From Congzhengia minquanensis (GTDB taxonomy: Bacteria; Bacillota; Clostridia; UBA1381; UBA9506), in the NCBI RefSeq assembly GCF_014384785.1, contig NZ_JACRSU010000001.1, positions 930,001 to 994,000 on the forward strand: a stretch of DNA of 64,000 nucleotides, written 5' to 3'. A program made the position numbers and the translations under genes. Below, one piece after another: positions 53,233-60,688 of this stretch (position 1 is the stretch's first letter; each line of letters opens with the position of its first letter). The notes under the pieces were generated by a model. It searched no databases and had not been told where the DNA came from. It saw nothing but the letters and a program-made list of their open reading frames with translations.

Positions 53233-56174
53233 TTCGGCTTCACCTCCGTTTTTTGTTCAATGGCGCACAAAAGGCTTCTCAGCCGAATTTTCACCGCGCC
53301 GGAATTATTAATTTCATCTATCTTAATTTGTGTATAAAGCTTATCCTCCCGCTCTAAAATGCTTCGGCACTCGTCGGTTGTAACCGCGTCAATGCCGCAG
53401 CCGAACGAAACCAGCTGCACGAAATTTGCACGCTCCGACTGTGCACAGAATTTCGCCGCGCTGTAAAGCCGCGAGTGATACGTCCACTGGTTTAAAACCG
53501 ACACTTTTGGCGGGGAAACAAAATCGCACACGCTGTCGTCAGACAAAACCACCACCCCCAGGGAAGAAACCAGCCGGTCAATGCCATGGTTAATCTCCGG
53601 GTCAATGTGATAGGGCCTGCCCGCAAGCACAATAATTGGCAAATCGTGCTCCTCGGCATATGCAATTCCCCTTCTGCCGAATTCCCGAACCTTTTCGCGG
53701 TAAGCGCCAATCGCCGCATAGGCCTTCTTCGCCGCCCGTTTTACCTCGGCGCGTTTTATGTCGGGATAAACTTCTGCAAGGCACTTCATCATTTGTTTTG
53801 GAAACGTATCCGGGTGATCAATCCCCAAATAGGGGTATAAAAACCGAACAGATTTCACAGCCGGCATGTTGGCGGCAATCAATTCTGGATAATATGCCAC
53901 CACAGGGCAGTTAAAGTGGTTATCCCCTTTCTCTTCATCTAAGTTATACGACATGCAGGGGTAAAAAATGGTGTCAATTCCGCGATGAATTAACTCGCTA
54001 ATTGCCCCGTGCACCAATTTTGCCGGATAGCACACCGTGTCGGACGGAATGGTGTCCCGTCCCAGCTCATAGGTCTTTCTGGTGGTCGGCTCAGAAAAGA
54101 CAACCTCAATTCCAAGCTCAGCAAAAAATGCCGTCCAAAAGGGATAAAGCTCCATGATATTCAGTGCATAGGGCATGCCGATTTTCCCCCGTGTTCCGGG
54201 TTTTATCTTCGCTTTTTCCTCATCGAAAAGGCTCCGTTTATACTGATAGGCATTGGGCAAATCCTTCTGTGCGGCGGTCTTCAACGGTGTTTCACACCGG
54301 TTGCCGGAAATAAATTTGCGCCCGCCGGAAAACGTGTTCACTGTGAGCCTGCACTTATTGGTGCATCCGCCGCAAACTGCTTCCTTCGTGGTGTTCACAA
54401 AATTTTCAAGCTCTTCTTTCGGGCTGATGGAAGATTGCGCCTTCCCCTGCTCTTTTGCATACAGAGCTGCGCCGAACGCGCCCATAAGACCGGCAATGGT
54501 GGGCCGGGTAACCTCTTTTCCAATTTCACGTTCAAAGGAGCGCAAAACCGCATCGTTATAAAACGTGCCGCCCTGCACCACAATTTGGTTTCCTAAATCG
54601 TCAGCGCTTTTTGCACGAATGACCTTATAAAGGGCGTTTTTCACCACGCTGACGGAAAGCCCTGCCGAAATGTCGTGAATAGAAGCGCCGTCTTTTTGCG
54701 ACTGCTTCACCGACGAATTCATAAACACCGTACACCGGGAGCCTAAATCTACCGGGTGCTTTGCAAAAATGCCCAGCTTTGCGAACTCTTCGGCGTCATA
54801 TCCCATGGATTTTGCAAAGGTTTCAATAAACGAGCCGCAGCCCGATGAGCACGCTTCGTTTAGCATAATGTTGTCAATTGCGCCGTTTTTAATTTTAAAG
54901 CATTTAATGTCCTGCCCGCCGATGTCGATGATAAAATCCACATCCGGCCGGAAAAAAGACGTAGCTTTAAAATGAGCCATGGTTTCAACCAGGCCAAAAT
55001 CCACGCCAAACGCATTTACCATTAAGCTTTCGCCGTAGCCTGTGGCGGCAGAGCCGCGAATGGTTACCCTGTCTTCGCACAGGCTGTAAATTTCAAGCAG
55101 ACACTTTTTCACAGCTTCTAACGGGTTTCCCTTGTTTGAGCTGTAGTAGCTGTATAAAATGCGGTTATCGCTGTCTGTCAGCACCAGTTTCACCGTGGTG
55201 GAACCGCAGTCGATGCCGAGGTAGGCGTCCCCTTTATATTCCGATAAGTCAGCGAACTCCACCGCGGCCTTTTGGTGCCGCGCAGAAAACGCCTGATATT
55301 CCTCCTCCGTTTCAAACAGGGGACGCATATAGGTGTTGTGCCCCGTGTCGGCAGCGGCATTTTTCAGGCGCTCCGCTAAACTGTTATAAGTTAAGGCTGT
55401 GCCGCTTTCCTTTGCATATATCGCTGCGCCTGCGGCAACAAAAAACAGGTCATATTCCGGGAACACTGCATTCTCATCCGAAAGTGCCAGCGTTTCTTTA
55501 AACTGCTTTTTTAAACAGTCAAAAAAGTGGATCGGGCCGCCCAAAAAGGCGATTTTGCCCGTTAGCTGCCGCCCTCTTGCAAGGCCGGTTATGGTCTGCT
55601 CCACCACCGCATGGAAAATGCTTGCGGAAATGTCCCGCTTATCCGCGTTTTGGTTTAACAGCGGCTGAATGTCAGACTTGGCAAACACGCCGCACCGCGA
55701 CGCTATGGGATAAAGCCTTTCCGCCGCAAGCCCCTGTTTGTCCATTTCGTCGGGGGACAAGTTTAAAAGCACCGCCATCTGGTCGATAAACGAGCCGGTT
55801 CCGCCGGCACAGGTGCCGTTCATACGTTCTTCCACGCCGCCCGTTAAAAACAAAATCTTGGCGTCTTCTCCGCCCAACTCCACCACAATGTCAACATCGC
55901 CCAAAAGGAGCCGTACGGCTTTTTCCGTTGCAAAAACTTCCTGCACAAAGCTCACATTTGCGCTGTTTGCCAGCCCCAAACCGGCAGAACCCGAAATTGA
56001 CACGGTAAATTCTTCGTCGCCTACAAGTGCTTTCACTTTTTCTAAAATCTCCAGCGTCTTTGTCCGCACCTGGGACATATGACGCTCATAATGCGTAAAA
56101 AGAATGCGGCTGCCTTCCATTACCGCAATCTTCACTGTTGTCGATCCAATATCTATTCCTATGCTGAGACGCAA
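53229..56174 (-). CDS. 2-hydroxyacyl-CoA dehydratase activase (two BcrAD/BadFG ATPase domains plus DUF2229)
   Basis: 981 residues from a TTG with GAGGAGG upstream. Two ASKHA ATPase domains lie in tandem: IGIDIGSTTVKIAVME near 4-19 and YLGIDCGSTTVKLVL near 315-329, each with its cluster-binding cysteine region (GTCAGGTGSF; ACSSGCGSFIE). Residues ~590-975 form the DUF2229 region with several CxxC-type cysteines (CGGCTNKC). Such activases deliver low-potential electrons, ATP-driven, to radical dehydratases. No dehydratase is nearby. In relatives the next gene's product is fused to this one. Confidence 0.87.
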   Translation of the reverse strand: MRLSIGIDIGSTTVKIAVMEGSRILFTHYERHMSQVRTKTLEILEKVKALVGDEEFTVSISGSAGLGLANSANVSFVQEVFATEKAVRLLLGDVDIVVELGGEDAKILFLTGGVEERMNGTCAGGTGSFIDQMAVLLNLSPDEMDKQGLAAERLYPIASRCGVFAKSDIQPLLNQNADKRDISASIFHAVVEQTITGLARGRQLTGKIAFLGGPIHFFDCLKKQFKETLALSDENAVFPEYDLFFVAAGAAIYAKESGTALTYNSLAERLKNAAADTGHNTYMRPLFETEEEYQAFSARHQKAAVEFADLSEYKGDAYLGIDCGSTTVKLVLTDSDNRILYSYYSSNKGNPLEAVKKCLLEIYSLCEDRVTIRGSAATGYGESLMVNAFGVDFGLVETMAHFKATSFFRPDVDFIIDIGGQDIKCFKIKNGAIDNIMLNEACSSGCGSFIETFAKSMGYDAEEFAKLGIFAKHPVDLGSRCTVFMNSSVKQSQKDGASIHDISAGLSVSVVKNALYKVIRAKSADDLGNQIVVQGGTFYNDAVLRSFEREIGKEVTRPTIAGLMGAFGAALYAKEQGKAQSSISPKEELENFVNTTKEAVCGGCTNKCRLTVNTFSGGRKFISGNRCETPLKTAAQKDLPNAYQYKRSLFDEEKAKIKPGTRGKIGMPYALNIMELYPFWTAFFAELGIEVVFSEPTTRKTYELGRDTIPSDTVCYPAKLVHGAISELIHRGIDTIFYPCMSYNLDEEKGDNHFNCPVVAYYPELIAANMPAVKSVRFLYPYLGIDHPDTFPKQMMKCLAEVYPDIKRAEVKRAAKKAYAAIGAYREKVREFGRRGIAYAEEHDLPIIVLAGRPYHIDPEINHGIDRLVSSLGVVVLSDDSVCDFVSPPKVSVLNQWTYHSRLYSAAKFCAQSERANFVQLVSFGCGIDAVTTDECRSILEREDKLYTQIKIDEINNSGAVKIRLRSLLCAIEQKTEVKPK

Positions 56175-56202
56175 AATTAATGCCTCCTCACGATTTTTCT
56201 AC

Positions 56203-56231
56203 ATAATATGACAAAAATCAAATTTTGTCCA
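56203..56231 (-). promoter_or_regulatory. Promoter of the activase operon
   Basis: Minus-strand TGGACA (56226-56231), 17-bp spacer, TATTAT (56203-56208), 29 bp before the TTG start. Confidence 0.6.
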
Positions 56232-56367
56232 CAATCACTTTCATTTTATTCTAATTTATCGTATTCATTTTATCACAAAATTCGCGCTCCGTCCAGCAAT
56301 AAGTTCATTTTTTAACAATGTATTAACGTTTTCATTTCGGGCATATTAAACAGAGGTGATTAAATTT

Positions 56368-56775
56368 ATGAATGAAAAATTAGCCGGCGGGCCTGTCCGT
56401 CTATTCGGATTGGCCGCGCTGTTTTTAATCGGCGCCTTTGGGTATGGCGCCATAGAAATTTTGTGGCGCGGATATACGCACTGGACCATGCTTTTCGCAG
56501 GCGGAACTTGTTTCACGATATATTACAAACTATGTGAAGATGAAAAAAATATGCCGCTTTTCGCAAAATGCTTCTTCGGCGCACTGATTATCACCTGTGT
56601 GGAGCTGATGTTCGGCACGGTGGTAAACGTTTTGCTGAACTGGAACGTGTGGGACTATTCAAACATTCCACTGAACTTTTTCGGGCAGATTTGTCTGCCG
56701 TTTTTTGTACTTTGGTTTTTGTTGTGTGTTCCAATAACTGCGCTGTGTAACGGAATTTGCAAATGGATGGCGTAA
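56368..56775 (+). CDS. Small four-helix membrane protein (CmpB-type putative ABC permease family)
   Basis: 135 residues from the ATG at 56368 (AGAGGTG upstream). Four transmembrane helices and the V-W-D-Y-S-x-x-P-L-N-F-F-G-Q-I-C-L-P pattern fit the CmpB-type family that databases call a putative ABC transporter permease. No ATPase gene is adjacent, so the transport role is doubtful. It stands alone and ends at a strong terminator. Confidence 0.65.
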   Translation: MNEKLAGGPVRLFGLAALFLIGAFGYGAIEILWRGYTHWTMLFAGGTCFTIYYKLCEDEKNMPLFAKCFFGALIITCVELMFGTVVNVLLNWNVWDYSNIPLNFFGQICLPFFVLWFLLCVPITALCNGICKWMA

Positions 56776-56779
56776 AATG

Positions 56780-56826
56780 AAACTGCGTTGCTCCCGGAAA
56801 TTCCGGGAGCAACGCAGTTTTATTTA
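56780..56826. terminator. Terminator between the membrane protein and XRE genes
   Basis: A perfect 20-bp inverted repeat AAACTGCGTTGCTCCCGGAA with its complement, almost no loop, followed by TTTTATTT. Confidence 0.9.
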
Positions 56827-57039
56827 TGTTTGTTCAGAATAAAATGTCGGATCATCACTTCTTTCGAGGAGATAGTCCAATGAAACATGAAAATAATCGG
56901 CAATCAGAATCAATTCCCGATAGCCCGCCTCGCGTTCGCCGTTTTCATAACGGGAGATGGTATTTTGGTTCATATTTAAATCCATTGCAAGTTTTAGCTG
57001 CGTTATATTTTTTTGTTTTCTTAATTCTTTTAATCTCAT
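56824..57039 (-). CDS. XRE-family helix-turn-helix regulator
   Basis: 71 residues from the ATG at 57039 (AAGAGG upstream); an ATG six bases earlier overlaps that site. It is a bare HTH_3 domain: MRLKELRKQKNITQLKLAM, NMNQNTISRYENGEREA recognition helix, and LILIADYFHVSLDYLLERSD. It is a small Cro/CI-like repressor. The palindrome in the divergent promoter upstream is its likely operator, so it would repress itself and the acetyltransferase gene. Confidence 0.92.
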   Translation of the reverse strand: MRLKELRKQKNITQLKLAMDLNMNQNTISRYENGEREAGYRELILIADYFHVSLDYLLERSDDPTFYSEQT

Positions 57040-57051
57040 ACACACATCCTC

Positions 57052-57080
57052 TTGACATGATTATACCAATTTGGTATAAT
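57052..57080 (+). promoter_or_regulatory. GNAT gene promoter
   Basis: TTGACA (57052-57057), 17-bp spacer, TATAAT (57075-57080). The operator palindrome spans spacer and -10. Confidence 0.8.
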
Positions 57081-57103
57081 CAATATTATCCCAAATTGGT
57101 ATA
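57060..57103. promoter_or_regulatory. Palindromic operator (two copies) for the XRE regulator
   Basis: A perfect 10+1+10 palindrome (ATTATACCAA-T-TTGGTATAAT) at 57060-57080, and a partial second copy (CCAAATTGGTATA) at 57091-57103. Confidence 0.75.
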
Positions 57104-57135
57104 TTTTAATTTTATTATTCGGAAAGGAAAAAGAA

Positions 57136-57744
57136 ATGTTTCTATATAAAGATGCGTGTGAAGCCGAAATTCCCGAAATTGTTCAGGTTCACTTAAAATG
57201 CTTTGAAAGTTATTTTCTCAGTTCTTTGGGTGAAACGCTGCTTGAAAACTATTACAAACAGTTTTTGAAAGAAGATAATTTATTTGTGGTTGCAAAGGAT
57301 TTTAAAAATGATAAAATAATTGGTTTTTGTATGGGATATTACAGCGGTAGTCAGGCCAAAAATCATTTTGAACAAAAAAATAAAGCCGCTTTAGCAAAAA
57401 AACTTTTCTTTCTGTGCTTAAAATTAGATAGAGCAGCAATATCACGGTGTTTAAAAAAAATCTCCACTGTTTTCAAACCCAAAAATAAACATACGACAGC
57501 GGAACATGCAAACACAGCGGATTTGCTGTCTATTTGTATTTTAAATGATTATAGAGGAAAAGAATACGGCGTGTCAGAAGCATTGCTTCAAAATTTTGAA
57601 AAAAAATTAATAGAAAACAAAATAAAAAGCTACACATTATCTGTCAACAAAGATAACGGAAGAGCAAGAAATTTTTATCTGAAAAACGGTATGAAATGTA
57701 TCGCAGAACATGACGGCAGCGCCATATATATCAAAACTTGTTAA
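57136..57744 (+). CDS. GNAT-family N-acetyltransferase
   Basis: 202 residues. N-terminal EIPEIVQVHLKCFESYF, a central IGFCMGYYSG strand, the acetyl-CoA region ICILNDYRGKEYGVSEALLQNFEKKL (a loose R/Q-x-x-G-x-G/A), and the C-terminal SVNKDNGRARNFYLKNGMK motif are those of GNAT enzymes. The substrate is unknown. The gene is clearly richer in A+T than its neighbours and poor in GC third positions, which suggests acquisition together with the divergent XRE gene. SD GGAAAGG. Confidence 0.85.
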   Translation: MFLYKDACEAEIPEIVQVHLKCFESYFLSSLGETLLENYYKQFLKEDNLFVVAKDFKNDKIIGFCMGYYSGSQAKNHFEQKNKAALAKKLFFLCLKLDRAAISRCLKKISTVFKPKNKHTTAEHANTADLLSICILNDYRGKEYGVSEALLQNFEKKLIENKIKSYTLSVNKDNGRARNFYLKNGMKCIAEHDGSAIYIKTC

Positions 57745-57758
57745 AATTTGATGATATA

Positions 57759-57799
57759 AAACCAGGCCGGAAAGCAAATGCTTTCCGGCCTGGTTTTAT
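57759..57799. terminator. Bidirectional terminator between GNAT and SGNH genes
   Basis: Perfect 16-bp stem AACCAGGCCGGAAAGC with its complement, four-base loop, T-rich flank. Confidence 0.92.
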
Positions 57800-57800
57800 G

Positions 57801-58478
57801 TTACTGTGAAAGGGCGCGGCTGAGGCGTGAAAAGTCGAACCCAACTTCTTTTAAAAATTCCATTGCAATCAGCGTGGCGCCTGTGCCGTTGGGGTGTACC
57901 CGGTCCCAGGTGAGGTAGCTGGAATGGCGCACCTTTAAATATTCGTCAAACACCCTCTGCAAATCAATGCAGATAAATCCATAATCCTTTGCTATGCGTT
58001 TTACTGCCGCCACATATTCATCCATGCGTTTTCGCATCATGTCCTCTTTTAACGGTTCCATGTAATAGGGCGTCATCAGCGTAACGCCTTTCACATAGGG
58101 AACGGTTCTGTCTAAAAGCTCCCGGTAGGTTCTTTCATAAATTTCAGGCGTAATGCAGCCTTTGGCGCAGCAGTCCGGCGTGTCGAACTGCCGCCACACG
58201 TCGTTAATCCCAATTAAGATGTTCACCCAATCCGGCTCCAAATCTAAAACGTCAGACTGCCACCGGTCGTCTAAATCCAAAACATTGTTGCCCGAAATGC
58301 CCATGTTCGTAATTCTGATGTTTCTTTCCGGGTAATAGCCATTGATGAAATTGCTGATTACGCGGATAAACCCTGTTCCCACGCCGTCGTGCAGGCCCTC
58401 GCCCACAGGGCGCGCTCTTCCGAAGTCTGAAACAGAGTCGCCGATAAACAAAACCCTGTCTTTTGCGTCAAATATCAT
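57801..58478 (-). CDS. SGNH/GDSL-family esterase (deacetylase-like)
   Basis: 225 residues. The four SGNH blocks are present: FIGDSVSD (nucleophile Ser), NMGISGNN, LIGINDVW (block III GxND) and DRVHPNGTG with the catalytic Asp/His. Members of this size remove acetyl groups from pectin and xylan. No signal peptide. The start overlaps the exporter gene by 11 bp, and the GH28 gene lies upstream, consistent with deacetylation of pectic oligosaccharides in the cytoplasm. SD AAGGAGATGG. Confidence 0.88.
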   Translation of the reverse strand: MIFDAKDRVLFIGDSVSDFGRARPVGEGLHDGVGTGFIRVISNFINGYYPERNIRITNMGISGNNVLDLDDRWQSDVLDLEPDWVNILIGINDVWRQFDTPDCCAKGCITPEIYERTYRELLDRTVPYVKGVTLMTPYYMEPLKEDMMRKRMDEYVAAVKRIAKDYGFICIDLQRVFDEYLKVRHSSYLTWDRVHPNGTGATLIAMEFLKEVGFDFSRLSRALSQ

Positions 58479-59394
58479 TTTCTGCCATCTCCTTATTATT
58501 TTTCAAAACAGCCGCCCTTTCAGGAAGCTGAACCAGCACAATGGCGGCAAACATCAGCGTGCAGCCAAAAATCTGCGGCACGTTCATGCGCTCGCCCAAA
58601 AGAATCCAGCCGGAGAGCACCGCAAACACCGACTCTAAGCTCATCAGCATGGAGGCAGACGTGGGGTCTGTATATTTTTGCCCCACAATCTGCAGGGTGT
58701 AGGCCACACCGCAGGACATAATTCCCGAATATAAAATCGCGCCGATGCACTGCTTAATTAAGGCCCAATCAGGGCTTTCAAAGAGAAACATTGCAATGCA
58801 GTTTAACAGTCCGCAAACAAAAAACTGCGTGCAGGCAAGCTTAACCCCGTCGGTTTTCGGCGCAACCCTGTCAATGACTAAAATATGGAACGAAAACACA
58901 ATGGCGCACAAAAAGGTTAAAAAGTCGCCGAAGCAAAAATTGATTTCCGCTCCAAACAGGCACAAAAAATACATTCCCAAAACCGCCAGAAGCACGCCGG
59001 ACACTATTTTCAGGTTCAGCTTCCTTCCGGCAAAAATACCCATGACGGAAACAAAAATAATATAAAGCGCCGTGATGAACCCGCTTTTTCCCGCCGTTGT
59101 TTCTTTAAGTCCCAGCGACTGCAGCGTGGAAGCTACGCACAGCAGCACGCCGCAAACAGCGCCGTAAAGCAGCAGCTTTTTAAAATTGCACTTTTTATAC
59201 GTTCCCTTTTTCTTTTTCCCTGCGTCTGTTATCAAAATCACGGGCAAAAGAACCAGGCCGCCTAACAGCGTTCGAATTCCGTTAAAGGTGTTTGCGCCAA
59301 TATAATCCATCCCTATGCTTTGGGACACAAACGAAATTCCCCAAACCAATGCGGTAATTGCCAAAAGAAAATTACCGCGCATTTTCGTTGACAT
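58468..59394 (-). CDS. EamA-family DMT transporter
   Basis: 308 residues with ten predicted transmembrane helices in two EamA repeats: ALVWGISFVSQSIGMDYIGANTFNGIR at the N-terminus and the second repeat near YSGIMSCGVAYTLQIVGQKY...SLESVFAVLSGWILLGERM. The family exports or imports small metabolites. Its location between a GH28 and an esterase gene hints at a sugar or sugar-acid role, but the substrate cannot be inferred. SD GGAGGAG. Confidence 0.88.
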   Translation of the reverse strand: MSTKMRGNFLLAITALVWGISFVSQSIGMDYIGANTFNGIRTLLGGLVLLPVILITDAGKKKKGTYKKCNFKKLLLYGAVCGVLLCVASTLQSLGLKETTAGKSGFITALYIIFVSVMGIFAGRKLNLKIVSGVLLAVLGMYFLCLFGAEINFCFGDFLTFLCAIVFSFHILVIDRVAPKTDGVKLACTQFFVCGLLNCIAMFLFESPDWALIKQCIGAILYSGIMSCGVAYTLQIVGQKYTDPTSASMLMSLESVFAVLSGWILLGERMNVPQIFGCTLMFAAIVLVQLPERAAVLKNNKEMAENDI

Positions 59395-59416
59395 TTTACT
59401 CCTCCAAATTCACAAT

Positions 59417-60670
59417 TTATTCTTTTATATCTTCTGTAACACACATCGGCCGAACATCCTTACTTTTCAGCGTCAGGTTCACGTTTTCCGCACGAAAGCC
59501 GTCTGCATGGCGCACATAAATTCCCCAGGCGGGCAGCACGCCGAAGTTATGAAATTCAGGATAGCGCACGCCCATTTCAGGAACTTTGCCCACAGGCGCC
59601 ATGGCCTCCCCGCCTGCCATTTGCATGTCCACATTGCGGATTACAATGTTTTTAAGGCGCGCGGTTTCCGTTCCCGAAACCACAATGCAGCTTTTCGCGT
59701 TTCCCCAGGCCTCGCCTTTGTAGGTTGTGCCGATTGCGTTCACCGCGTCGCCGTGAATGTCAGAAATCAAAAGGTTTTCAATCACACCCGGTTCCTTTCG
59801 CTCATGCCCTTCATGGTAAACCCGCAGGCGCTCGCCGTTGGCAATGAAAATCGGCCCGGTGGTGTTTAAAAACGTAATATTTTGAATGGTGACGTTTTTC
59901 GCGTTTCCGCCGTCAACAGGAACAATCTTAATGCCGCAGCCGTTGCAGTCGTAAACAAAACAGTCGGAAATGGTGATGTTCTCAAAATCGCCCACCGACT
60001 CTGTGCCGATTTTGATTGCCGCCCAGTTGCTAGTAATGACACAGTTTTTCACCGTAATATCACGGCACGGCCTGTCTACCGTGGCTTTCAGGCAAATTGC
60101 ATCGTCGCCGGTGTCTAGGCTGCAGCCCGAGATGACGCACCTTCTGCATGCGTCAATGTCAATGGCGTCGTTGTTTTCATTCACGCGGCTTTTAATGGTA
60201 ACGTTTGTAACCGTTACGTCCTCACAGTCCATCAAATGCAGGTTCCATGCCGCGGAATCGCGAAGTTCAATTCCGTCTAACGCAATGTTCTTACAGCCAA
60301 TGAGCCGCACCAAAAAAGGACGCTCCAAATGGTTGGGGTGTTCCTGGTTAAAAATGCCGCCCCTGCCGGAAATCACGCCGCCGCCATAAATTTTTACGTT
60401 TGTCACATTTTCGGCATAAATTAAACTTTTGCCCCGCAGGTTGTCCACCGCGTCGGTAAACAAATCCACGTCAGAGGAATATTCGCTGAAATCTGCCGTG
60501 CCGAAAAGATAAGCTCCTCTTTTTAAATTCAGTTTTAAATTGTCCCGCAAAAAAATGGTTCCCAGCACATAAGCTCCCGGTTCAACCGTAAGTTCCGTCC
60601 CGCTCTTTGCGGCGCTGTCAACCGCCTCTTGAAACCGTTTTGTCGTCATATTTTCAGGTGTAATGTTCAT
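59417..60670 (-). CDS. GH28 polygalacturonase-family protein
   Basis: 417 residues with a parallel beta-helix. The catalytic Asp motifs are recognisable as NNDAIDID, TGDDAICLK and, in the position of R-I-K, SNWAAIKIGT. GH28 enzymes hydrolyse galacturonic acid linkages in homogalacturonan or rhamnogalacturonan. It has no signal peptide, so an exo-type enzyme on imported oligosaccharides is likely. GAGGAG lies about 13 bases before the ATG, further than usual. It starts 18 bp after dnaE, so its transcription may depend on readthrough. Confidence 0.87.
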   Translation of the reverse strand: MNITPENMTTKRFQEAVDSAAKSGTELTVEPGAYVLGTIFLRDNLKLNLKRGAYLFGTADFSEYSSDVDLFTDAVDNLRGKSLIYAENVTNVKIYGGGVISGRGGIFNQEHPNHLERPFLVRLIGCKNIALDGIELRDSAAWNLHLMDCEDVTVTNVTIKSRVNENNDAIDIDACRRCVISGCSLDTGDDAICLKATVDRPCRDITVKNCVITSNWAAIKIGTESVGDFENITISDCFVYDCNGCGIKIVPVDGGNAKNVTIQNITFLNTTGPIFIANGERLRVYHEGHERKEPGVIENLLISDIHGDAVNAIGTTYKGEAWGNAKSCIVVSGTETARLKNIVIRNVDMQMAGGEAMAPVGKVPEMGVRYPEFHNFGVLPAWGIYVRHADGFRAENVNLTLKSKDVRPMCVTEDIKE

Positions 60671-60688
60671 TGTTGTGTTTCGTCTCCT

